The notes beneath the pieces were generated by a model. That model saw only the letters and a list, made by a program, of their open reading frames with translations, made no database searches and had not been told where the DNA came from. From an uncultured Lachnospiraceae bacterium (lineage in GTDB: Bacteria; Bacillota; Clostridia; Lachnospirales; Lachnospiraceae): 19,914 bases of DNA. Below, in pieces: positions 6,983 through 13,783 of the stretch. Both the position numbers and the translations under genes were made by a program. Location: contig CAMNQN010000032.1 in NCBI GenBank assembly GCA_946549155.1, positions 1 to 19,914 on the forward strand, read 5' to 3'. Numbering within the stretch: position 1 is the first letter of the stretch; the number at the start of each line of letters is the position of its first letter.

Positions 6983-7890
6983 GCGATTGCAGAAATGACG
7001 AGATAGAGAAGAAAGAAGCTGTCCAGGACGGCGGCGCTCACCAGTGCACCTGCCATACAAATTATAAAAGAGATACCCTGATTCCCATGGTGGGAGTGAT
7101 CACCGATATTCGTCAGGAGACCCCGGATGTAAAAACCTTCCGGGTCAATGCGCCGGAGGGCGGGAAGCTTTTTGAGCATATGCCGGGGCAGTGCGCCATG
7201 GTGTGTGCGCCGGGCATCAGCGAGGGGATGTTCTCCATCACCTCCTCCCCCACCAACAGGGAATACCAGGAGTTCAGTATCAAAAAGTGTGGCATGCTCA
7301 CCGACTATCTGCACAGCCTGCAGGTGGGGGATGAGATTACGGTCCGGGGGCCCTACGGAAATTATTTTCCGGTGGAGACGGAGCTGAAGGGAAAAAATCT
7401 GCTGTTTATTGCAGGAGGAATCGGCCTGGCTCCCCTGCGTTCCGTGATTAATTATGTGCTGGACAATCGGGAAAATTACGGAACGGTGGATATTGTCTAC
7501 GGTTCCCGCTCCGCGGATGATTTAGTGCAGTTAAAGGAGATTCAGGAAGTCTGGATGAAGGCGGAGGGCGTCAATGTCTATCTGACCATCGACCGGGAAC
7601 AGGAGGGCTGGGACGGTCATGTGGGATTTGTGCCGAATTATGTAAAGGAATTGGGCTTTGACACAGACAAGACCGCGCTGGTGTGCGGGCCGCCCATCAT
7701 GATCAAATTTGTGCTGGCGGGCTTAAAGGAGCTGGGCTTCACCGATCAGCAGGTGTACACCACCCTGGAGCTTCGCATGAAGTGCGGCGTAGGCAAGTGC
7801 GGCCGCTGCAATATCGGCTCCAAATATGTCTGCAAAGACGGTCCGGTATTCCGGTATGACGAAATTGACGAGCTTCCCAATGAGTATTGA
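6979..7890 (+). CDS. flxA: FAD/NAD(P)-binding oxidoreductase of the Flx module (FlxA-like, NADH entry)
   Basis: 303 residues of the ferredoxin-reductase superfamily, close to AsrB and PyrK. The FAD site is seen in MFSITSSP (84-91) and RGPYGNYF (123-130). The pyridine-nucleotide site is seen in AGGIGLAP (145-152) and VCGPP (235-239). Four C-terminal cysteines (C269, C274, C277, C285) form a PyrK/AsrB-type [2Fe-2S] site. The N-terminus has extra cysteines (C4, C23, C25). It would be the NADH dehydrogenase entry point of the Hdr-Flx complex. The ATG lies in an ATGA overlap with flxB, preceded by GGGAGGTGA (6964-6972). NADH rather than NADPH is inferred from the family. Confidence 0.88.
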   Translation: MSDCRNDEIEKKEAVQDGGAHQCTCHTNYKRDTLIPMVGVITDIRQETPDVKTFRVNAPEGGKLFEHMPGQCAMVCAPGISEGMFSITSSPTNREYQEFSIKKCGMLTDYLHSLQVGDEITVRGPYGNYFPVETELKGKNLLFIAGGIGLAPLRSVINYVLDNRENYGTVDIVYGSRSADDLVQLKEIQEVWMKAEGVNVYLTIDREQEGWDGHVGFVPNYVKELGFDTDKTALVCGPPIMIKFVLAGLKELGFTDQQVYTTLELRMKCGVGKCGRCNIGSKYVCKDGPVFRYDEIDELPNEY

Positions 7891-7917
7891 TAACAGAAAG
7901 GGTATACGGTAAAACAG

Positions 7918-8592
7918 ATGGAAAAAATGGTAAATGTTTATTTCTTCGGTAAGCGTTATCAGGTTCCGGCGGATCTGACCATCATGACGGCGATGGAATA
8001 CGCCGGATATACGCTGAAGCGGGGCTGCGGCTGCCGTCACGGTTTCTGCGGGGCCTGCGCCACCATTTACAGAATCAAAGGAAAAAATGAGCTGAAAACC
8101 TGTCTGGCCTGTCAGACCCAGGTGGAGGAGGGCATGTATGTGGCCAGCATCCCCTTCTTCCCCACGGACAAACGGACCTACGATATAGAAGAGCTGAAAC
8201 CGGACCAGCGGGTTATGATGGAGCTGTACCCGGAAATTTACAGCTGCATCGGCTGTAATGCCTGTACCAATGCCTGTACGCAGGATCTGAACGTGATGCA
8301 GTACATTGCGTACGCGCAGCGGGGAGAGTTTGAAAAATGTGCCGAGGAGTCCTTTGACTGCGTAGGCTGCGGCTGCTGTTCCGTGCGCTGTCCGGCGGGC
8401 ATTTCCCATCCTCAGGTGGCGCAGCTGGCCAGGCGTCTCACCGGCAAGTACATCGCTCCCGAGGCGAAGCATCTGACGAACCGTGTGGAGGAGATCAACC
8501 GCGGCCAGTACGATGAGCTGATCGAACAGATCATGCAAAAGCCCATCGAGGAGATGAAAGAACTTTACAATTCCAGAGAGATTGAGAAATAA
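7918..8592 (+). CDS. frdB: Fumarate reductase/succinate dehydrogenase-type iron-sulfur subunit (TfrB-like, soluble)
   Basis: 224 residues. The N-terminal plant-type ferredoxin fold has C39, C44, C47 and C62 or C65 (CRHGFCGAC then CLAC) for a [2Fe-2S] cluster. The C-terminal half has C110/C113/C116/C120 and C148/C151/C154/C158-Pro, both of the four-Cys [4Fe-4S] pattern rather than the 4Fe/3Fe pair of membrane-bound FrdB. It resembles the N-terminal half of methanogen thiol:fumarate reductase TfrB but lacks the HdrB-like C-terminal half; a separate hdrB sits 6 kb upstream in the same operon. No membrane helix and no FrdC/FrdD neighbour. The first ATG (7918) has only a weak ribosome site (AGAAAGGG near 7895-7902); the ATG at 7927 is possible. 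Paired with the flavoprotein 14 bases downstream. Confidence 0.85.
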   Translation: MEKMVNVYFFGKRYQVPADLTIMTAMEYAGYTLKRGCGCRHGFCGACATIYRIKGKNELKTCLACQTQVEEGMYVASIPFFPTDKRTYDIEELKPDQRVMMELYPEIYSCIGCNACTNACTQDLNVMQYIAYAQRGEFEKCAEESFDCVGCGCCSVRCPAGISHPQVAQLARRLTGKYIAPEAKHLTNRVEEINRGQYDELIEQIMQKPIEEMKELYNSREIEK

Positions 8593-8606
8593 GGAGGGGA
8601 GCAAAC

Positions 8607-10217
8607 ATGTATACACCATATCCAGAGTATATGATGGAGTCGGTCAGGAAGGTGGAAGCCACCAGAGAGAAGCGTATGTCAGAGGAACCGAGACGGCTGA
8701 CGGCGGACGAAAAAGACGCTCTCCTGAAGGAGTTTCATCCGGACTATCGAGAAGAGGCCTTTGAGGAGATCAAGATCGGCCCCAACAAGGGTCAGAAGGC
8801 CAACCGGGAGCTGGTACATCTTTTACATTCCAACAGCCGCCTTTTGCAGGACAAGGTGGATTTAAGCAAGGTGGACTACGATGTGGATGTGCTGGTGATC
8901 GGAGGCGGCGGAGCGGGTTCCTCCTGTGCCATTGAGGCCCACAATGCCGGCGCAGATGTGATGATCGTCACCAAGCTGCGAATCGGGGATGCCAACACCA
9001 TGATGGCGGAGGGCGGTATCCAGGCGGCGGACAAGGAGAACGATTCTCCGGTACAGCATTATCTGGACGCCTTCGGCGGCGGTCATTTTGCCGCGAAGCC
9101 GGAGCTGGTAAAGCGCCTTGTGATGGAAGCTCCCGATGCCATTAAATGGCTGAATGAGCTGGGGGTTGAATTTGACAAGGAAGAGGACGGAAGGATGATC
9201 ACCACCCACGGCGGCGGTACCTCCAGAAAGAGAATGCATGCAGCGAAGGATTATTCCGGCGCGGAGATCATGCGTACCTTGAGAGACGAGGTATTAAACC
9301 TGGGCATTCCGGTGGTGGAGTTTACCGCGGCTGTAGAGCTGATCAAGGATGAAAAGGGCCAGGCGGCAGGGGCGGTTCTCTTAAATATGGAGACGGGAGA
9401 CTACTCTGTGGCAAGAGCAAAGACGGTGGTGATCGCCACCGGCGGAGCAGGCCGCATGCACTATCAGGGCTTCCCCACCTCCAACCATTACGGAGCGACG
9501 GCGGACGGCCTGATCCTGGGATATCGGGCGGGAGCGCCGCTGCTGTACCAGGATTCCATTCAGTATCATCCCACCGGCGCGGTGTATCCCTCCCAGATTC
9601 TGGGTGCCCTGGTGACGGAGAAGGTTCGTTCCGTGGGAGCACAGCTGGTGAATGCGGAGGGCGAGGCTTACATCCATCCCCTGGAGACGCGGGATGTCAA
9701 CGCCTCCGGTGTCATCCGCGAGTGCCAGGAGGGCCGCGGCGTGGAGGTACCGGGGGGACAAAAGGGTGTTTGGCTGGATACCCCTATGATTGAGATTTTG
9801 GGTGGAGAGGGGACCATCGAGAAGCGGATTCCCGCCATGTTCCGTATGTACATGAAATACGGAATTGACATGAGAAAGGTGCCCATCCTGATTTACCCCA
9901 CCCTGCATTATCAGAACGGCGGTTTGGATATTGAGGGCAATGGCTTCACAAAAGCGATCCCCAACCTGCTGGTGGCAGGCGAGGCGGTGGGCGGTATCCA
10001 TGGAAGAAACCGTTTGATGGGCAATTCCCTGCTGGATATTATCGTATTCGGACGCAATGCCGGAAAGGCTGCTGCGGCGAAGGCCAAGGATGTGGAGCTT
10101 GGCAGCCTGAACGTGGATCATGTGGAGAAATACGCGAAGGAGCTGGAGGCTGCCGGCGTGGCTACGGGAGAGGTATCTCCGCTGCTGCTGCCCAAGTATG
10201 CCAGACATGAAAGATAA
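8607..10217 (+). CDS. frdA: Fumarate reductase flavoprotein subunit (TfrA/FrdA-like, soluble)
   Basis: 536 residues. The FAD motif GGGGAG is at 99-104 and a second flavin segment, ATGGAGR, at 277-283. Residues corresponding to the fumarate-reductase active site are visible: H321 (HPTG), R362 (TRDV), H434 (HYQNGG) and R469 (NRLMGNSLL). H434 and R469 are 35 residues apart, as in E. coli FrdA. The usual covalent-flavin histidine (S-H-T-x-A) is replaced by N130 in ANTMMAEGG, so FAD should be noncovalent. About 90 residues precede the FAD domain, an unusual charged N-terminal extension. No twin-arginine or other signal is seen, so it is cytoplasmic. AAGGAGGGG (8591-8599) sets the start. L-aspartate oxidase is the main alternative, but the Fe-S partner and fumarase argue for fumarate reductase. 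Confidence 0.87.
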   Translation: MYTPYPEYMMESVRKVEATREKRMSEEPRRLTADEKDALLKEFHPDYREEAFEEIKIGPNKGQKANRELVHLLHSNSRLLQDKVDLSKVDYDVDVLVIGGGGAGSSCAIEAHNAGADVMIVTKLRIGDANTMMAEGGIQAADKENDSPVQHYLDAFGGGHFAAKPELVKRLVMEAPDAIKWLNELGVEFDKEEDGRMITTHGGGTSRKRMHAAKDYSGAEIMRTLRDEVLNLGIPVVEFTAAVELIKDEKGQAAGAVLLNMETGDYSVARAKTVVIATGGAGRMHYQGFPTSNHYGATADGLILGYRAGAPLLYQDSIQYHPTGAVYPSQILGALVTEKVRSVGAQLVNAEGEAYIHPLETRDVNASGVIRECQEGRGVEVPGGQKGVWLDTPMIEILGGEGTIEKRIPAMFRMYMKYGIDMRKVPILIYPTLHYQNGGLDIEGNGFTKAIPNLLVAGEAVGGIHGRNRLMGNSLLDIIVFGRNAGKAAAAKAKDVELGSLNVDHVEKYAKELEAAGVATGEVSPLLLPKYARHER

Positions 10218-10243
10218 AGGAAACAGGAAAGGGAAAATGGATT

Positions 10244-11407
10244 ATGGGAATACTTACCTGGTTTCGGGAGAGCGTGTTTTCGAATACGCTGATGATTGTA
10301 TTTTTAATAGCGGTTTTGGGGTACCTGGTGGGCAGTATTAAGATTGCAGGCATTGAGCTGGGAACCGCCGGTATCCTGCTGGTGGCGCTGGTATTCGGAC
10401 ACTTTGGGTTTGAGATTCCGGGTCTGGTGCGGGAGCTGGGCCTGATCTGCTTCGTGACGGCGGTGGGATTTATCGCCGGGCCGAAGTTTTTCCGGAATTT
10501 TAAGCTGAATGCCACCTCCTACATCCTGCTGGGCATTCTGATTATCGCAGCGGGAGCCTTGACCTGTGTGGCGGTGATTACGGTATTTCGGGTACCCACA
10601 GATATCAGCGTGGGAATGATGGCGGGGGCTCTTACCAGCACTCCCGGTCTGGCGGCGGCCTTAGAGGCCACTGGCTCTGACGCAGCTTCCGTGGGATACG
10701 GCATCGCCTATCCCTTCGGCGTGGTGGGCGTGGTACTGTTTGTACAGCTGGTGCCCAAGCTTCTAAAGACCGATATGGCGGCGGAGCGGGCCGCGTTTGA
10801 GGCGGCTTCCAACGTGGATGTGGCGGAGTTTCATAAGGAGCATAAGGAAGAGCTGTTCTATGCGGACAGTATGGGATTTTTCCCCTTTTCCCTGGCCATT
10901 GCGTTTGGAATTATTTTGGCGAAGATTCAGATACCGCTGCCCGGCGGCGCAGTATTTTCCCTGGGCACCTCCGGCGGACCACTGATTGCGGGTCTGGTGC
11001 TGGGACATTTCGGAAAGATCGGACGGCTCAGCGTAAAGGTGGAAAAGCATGTGCTGGAATGCCTGCGGGAGTTCGGTCTGGCCCTGTTCCTTATCGGGGC
11101 CGGGGTGCAGGCGGGAGCCGGATTTGTGGAAATTTTGCAGGAGCAGGGTGTTCTGCTGTTTGTGTACGGCGCACTGATGACGCTGATCCCCATGCTGCTG
11201 GGGTACGCTTTTGCTGTGAAGGTGCTGAAGCTGAACCTGTTTAATACGCTGGGTTCCATCTGCGGCGGCATGACCAGCACGCCGGCCCTCGGTACCCTGA
11301 TTCGTGTGACGGAGACAGACGATGTGGCGTCGGCCTATGCGGCCACCTATCCGGTGGCGCTGGTGATTGTGGTGCTGGCGTGTCAGTTTATTGGAATATT
11401 TTTGTAA
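10244..11407 (+). CDS. AspT/YidE-YbjL family permease, short form; probable dicarboxylate transporter
   Basis: 387 residues, strongly hydrophobic with about ten membrane segments. It shows the internal duplication typical of the AspT family. ELGTAGILLVALVFGHFG (38-55) is repeated as SLGTSGGPLIAGLVLGHFG (239-257), and GALTSTPGLAAA (128-139) as GGMTSTPALGTL (341-352). AspT itself (aspartate:alanine antiporter) is about 540 residues with TrkA-C domains between the halves. Here the middle (about 172-210) is only a short charged loop, so those domains are missing. Placed between fumarate reductase and fumarase, it probably exports succinate or exchanges C4-dicarboxylates. Substrate is inferred from context only. 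Start at 10244 is supported by CAGGAAAGGG (10224-10233). Confidence 0.82.
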   Translation: MGILTWFRESVFSNTLMIVFLIAVLGYLVGSIKIAGIELGTAGILLVALVFGHFGFEIPGLVRELGLICFVTAVGFIAGPKFFRNFKLNATSYILLGILIIAAGALTCVAVITVFRVPTDISVGMMAGALTSTPGLAAALEATGSDAASVGYGIAYPFGVVGVVLFVQLVPKLLKTDMAAERAAFEAASNVDVAEFHKEHKEELFYADSMGFFPFSLAIAFGIILAKIQIPLPGGAVFSLGTSGGPLIAGLVLGHFGKIGRLSVKVEKHVLECLREFGLALFLIGAGVQAGAGFVEILQEQGVLLFVYGALMTLIPMLLGYAFAVKVLKLNLFNTLGSICGGMTSTPALGTLIRVTETDDVASAYAATYPVALVIVVLACQFIGIFL

Positions 11408-11426
11408 AATTTGGAGGTGAGCGTTT

Positions 11427-12269
11427 ATGCGGGAGATTCAGGTACAGCAGATTACAGATGTGGTGGAGAAGCTGTGCATCGAGGCCAATCAGTATTTGCC
11501 GGAGGATGTACAGTGCGCCATTAAAAATTGCAGAGCGTGTGAGGACTGGGAGATTGCCCAGGGTGTGTTGGATAAGATCATCACAAACTTCGAGATCGCC
11601 AGGGAAGAACAGGTACCCATCTGTCAGGATACCGGCATGGCCTGTGTATTTTTGGAGATCGGCCAGGACGTACACATTGTGGGAGGAAATCTGGCGGAAG
11701 CGGTGGACGAGGGAGTGCGCCGGGGATACGACAAGGGTTATTTAAGAAAATCCGTGGTGAAGGATCCGGTACGCCGGGGCAATACCGGGGATAATACCCC
11801 TGCCATGCTTTATACGGAGATTGTACCGGGAGAGCAGATCAAGATTACTGTGGGGCCCAAGGGCTTCGGCAGTGAGAACATGAGTGCGATTCGGATGTTT
11901 AAGCCCTCCGCGGGTCTGCAGGGAATCAAGGACTTTATTCTGGAGACGGTGGAGAATGCCGGCCCCAATCCCTGCCCGCCCATGGTGGTGGGAGTAGGCA
12001 TCGGCGGTACCTTCGATAAGGCGGCGCTGCTGGCGAAAAAAGCCCTGATGCGCCCCATCGATTCCTCCAATGAGGATCCCTTCTATGCGGATCTGGAGAA
12101 GGAGATGCTGGAGAAAATCAATCAGCTGGGTATCGGGCCCCAGGGCTTCGGCGGAAAAACCACGGCCATTGGCCTGAATATCGAGACCCTTCCCACCCAT
12201 ATCGCGGGAATGCCCTGCGCCATCAATATTAACTGTCATGTGACGCGCCATAAGACGGAGGTGATCTAA
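11427..12269 (+). CDS. fumA: Class I fumarate hydratase, alpha subunit
   Basis: 280 residues, the normal size of the separate alpha subunit. The three cysteines expected to bind the labile [4Fe-4S] cluster are C66 (CQDTG), C183 (NPCPP) and C270 (INCHVTRH). Family motifs GNTGDNTPA (118-126), GPKGFGSE (143-150) and GIGGTFDKA (191-199) are intact. It would interconvert malate and fumarate with the beta subunit, linking the malate dehydrogenase gene to the fumarate reductase. L-tartrate dehydratase is the close alternative; length and neighbours favour fumarase. GGAGGTGAG (11412-11420) gives a strong ribosome site. The symbol follows the alpha/beta naming, not the E. coli isozyme. Confidence 0.92.
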   Translation: MREIQVQQITDVVEKLCIEANQYLPEDVQCAIKNCRACEDWEIAQGVLDKIITNFEIAREEQVPICQDTGMACVFLEIGQDVHIVGGNLAEAVDEGVRRGYDKGYLRKSVVKDPVRRGNTGDNTPAMLYTEIVPGEQIKITVGPKGFGSENMSAIRMFKPSAGLQGIKDFILETVENAGPNPCPPMVVGVGIGGTFDKAALLAKKALMRPIDSSNEDPFYADLEKEMLEKINQLGIGPQGFGGKTTAIGLNIETLPTHIAGMPCAININCHVTRHKTEVI

Positions 12270-12830
12270 ATGGAAAAGCATATTACATTGCCGCTGACCA
12301 AGGAGGTGGCAGAGACGCTCCACGCCGGAGATACGGTCTATCTGACCGGGACGATTTATACCTCCAGAGACGCGGGACATAAGCGGATGTGCGAGGCCCT
12401 TGCCAGAGGAGAAGCCCTTCCCTTTGATCCTACGGATGCCACCATCTACTATGTGGGTCCCACACCGGCCAAGCCGGGGCAGGTGATCGGTTCTGCCGGT
12501 CCCACCACCAGCGGCCGGATGGATGCCTACGCCCCCACCATGATGTCGGTGGGAGCCAGAGGCATGATCGGAAAGGGAGCCAGGCTGCCGGAGGTGGTGG
12601 AGGCCATGAAGAAATACAGCGGCGTTTACTTTGGAGCCATCGGAGGCGCCGGAGCGCTGCTGGCGAAGTGTATTAAAAGGGCGGAGCTGATTGCTTACGA
12701 GGATCTGGGAGCAGAGGCGCTGCGAAAGCTCTATGTGGAGGAGATGCCCCTGGTGGTGATCATCGACAGCCAGGGCCGGAACCTGTACGAGGAAGGACGG
12801 AGTGCCTATCTGAAGGAAAAACAGGCGTAG
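12270..12830 (+). CDS. fumB: Class I fumarate hydratase, beta subunit
   Basis: 186 residues. Motifs of the beta subunit are SRDAGHKRM (32-40), YYVGPTPAKPGQVIGSAGPTTSG (start residue 60), and MIGKGAR (99-105). Its ATG abuts the alpha stop codon with no spacing, and the ribosome site GGAGGTGAT (12257-12265) lies inside the alpha gene, so the two subunits should be made together. It supplies substrate-binding residues for the [4Fe-4S] alpha subunit. Tartrate dehydratase beta is the alternative, judged less likely for the reasons given for the alpha subunit. Last metabolic enzyme of operon 1. Confidence 0.92.
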   Translation: MEKHITLPLTKEVAETLHAGDTVYLTGTIYTSRDAGHKRMCEALARGEALPFDPTDATIYYVGPTPAKPGQVIGSAGPTTSGRMDAYAPTMMSVGARGMIGKGARLPEVVEAMKKYSGVYFGAIGGAGALLAKCIKRAELIAYEDLGAEALRKLYVEEMPLVVIIDSQGRNLYEEGRSAYLKEKQA

Positions 12831-12860
12831 ATTGTTTTGCGCAGATACAGAAGGAGAAAA

Positions 12861-12914
12861 ATGGGAATGAGGTGGAAGTCCTATGCAAAAGATGACAGAA
12901 GGCCAGATGTCTGA
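12861..12914 (+). CDS. Possible 17-residue leader ORF overlapping the DUF1275 gene start
   Basis: An AAGGAG ribosome site (12851-12856) precedes an ATG at 12861 that opens a 17-codon frame, MGMRWKSYAKDDRRPDV, ending at TGA 12912-12914. It overlaps the first 32 bases of the DUF1275 gene in another frame. The site is better than that of the main gene, so ribosomes may load here and help open the downstream start. There is no comparative support in this window, and chance is a real alternative. Confidence 0.25.
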   Translation: MGMRWKSYAKDDRRPDV

Positions 12915-13554
12915 GACCTTTATCAACTCAGCCTTTCTGGCGCTCTCCGGCGGATTTCAGGACGCTTACACTTACAATGTGCGGGAGGGCGTGTTTTCCA
13001 ATGCTCAGACCGGAAATGTAGTGCTGATGAGCCAGCATTTCATGGTGGGAGACTGGCGGGGGGCGCTGCGTTATCTGCTGCCGATTTTTGCCTTTGTCCT
13101 GGGCGTGGTGGTGTCGGAGGGGATTGAAGCCAGATTCCGGTATGCCAGGAAGCTTCACTGGAGACAGAGCGTGCTTCTTATCGAGATCGGGATTTTGGCT
13201 ATGGTAGGATTTATCCCTACAGGGTTCAATATGTTGGCCACCGGATTGGTATCCTTCGCCTGCGCCATGCAGGTACAGGCCTTCCGTACCGTGGATGGGT
13301 ATTCCTATGCCAGTACCATGTGCATCGGGAACCTGAGAAGCGGCACGGTGGCGCTTTCCTCTTATCTTAGAGAGCGGAAGCGGGAGCAGCTGGAGCGAGC
13401 TGCCAACTACTTTGGCGTGATTTTGTTTTTCGCCCTGGGGGCTGGGCTGGGAGGTAATATCTCCCTGCGCTACGGCATCTCCACCATCTGGTTCTGTGTC
13501 GCCTGTCTGTTCATCAGCTTCTGTCTGATGGCGGTGCGGGTGAAGGAGCAGTAA
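12883..13554 (+). CDS. DUF1275 (YoaK-type) integral membrane protein
   Basis: 223 residues with about six hydrophobic segments (around 13-30, 62-80, 95-112, 114-133, 174-192 and 200-218). Hallmarks of the family are visible: GGFQDAYTY (23-31), NAQTGN (40-45), CAMQVQAFR (127-135) and STMCIGNLRS (144-153). Function is unknown for the family. It is the last gene before the operon terminator, 52 bases after fumB, so it is probably co-transcribed with the fumarate-reduction genes. The start at 12883 is supported by GAGGTGG (12869-12875); ATGs at 12892 and 12907 are alternatives. A role in transport of a C4 acid or metal is possible but nothing in the sequence shows it. Confidence 0.88.
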   Translation: MQKMTEGQMSETFINSAFLALSGGFQDAYTYNVREGVFSNAQTGNVVLMSQHFMVGDWRGALRYLLPIFAFVLGVVVSEGIEARFRYARKLHWRQSVLLIEIGILAMVGFIPTGFNMLATGLVSFACAMQVQAFRTVDGYSYASTMCIGNLRSGTVALSSYLRERKREQLERAANYFGVILFFALGAGLGGNISLRYGISTIWFCVACLFISFCLMAVRVKEQ

Positions 13555-13577
13555 TTTACAAAAGGGACGAAGAATAG

Positions 13578-13655
13578 AGCAGGACGGCAGAGACACCTAC
13601 ATCTAGAAATCTTTTCAGATGTAGGTGTCTCTGCCGTTCTGCTTTATTTTGTTGT
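13578..13655 (+). terminator. Rho-independent terminator of operon 1 with a very long stem
   Basis: Arms 13578-13604 and 13617-13643 are complementary over 27 bp with a single G-U wobble and a 12-base loop (13605-13616). The stem is followed by a T-rich run (TTATTTTGTTGTTTT from 13644). Weak A-U pairs between the flanking AATA and TATT can extend it. It lies 23 bases after the DUF1275 stop and separates the two operons. The T-run is on one side only, so termination is expected only in the + direction. Confidence 0.93.
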
Positions 13656-13664
13656 TTTCTGGTT

Positions 13665-13693
13665 TTCATAAATTAGGGCAAAATGGGTACAAT
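13665..13693 (+). promoter_or_regulatory. Weak candidate promoter for operon 2
   Basis: TACAAT (13688-13693) is a good -10 box; 17 bases upstream lies TTCATA (13665-13670), only four of six to TTGACA. A promoter is required somewhere in 13650-13783 because a strong terminator precedes it. This is the best match I can find, placing the start site about 80 bases before the dctP ATG. The weak -35 suggests dependence on an activator. No clear UxuR/ExuR, KdgR or cre site was recognised. Confidence 0.35.
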
Positions 13694-13783
13694 GTGTTTA
13701 TGAGAGCAATTTGACCCAGGAAGCGGCCGCCGGCCTGAAATAGGGCATTGGACGGGGAAGAAGGCAAGGAGGATGACTGATTT

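Noticed and set aside
5837..7890. Anaerobic sulfite reductase (asrAB)
   Set aside because: The two proteins resemble AsrA and AsrB, but no siroheme AsrC gene follows and they directly join hdrBCA and flxDC with overlaps, which fits FlxB/FlxA.
11427..12830. L-tartrate dehydratase (ttdAB)
   Set aside because: Same family and cannot be fully excluded, but the subunit lengths and the malate dehydrogenase and fumarate reductase neighbours favour fumarase.
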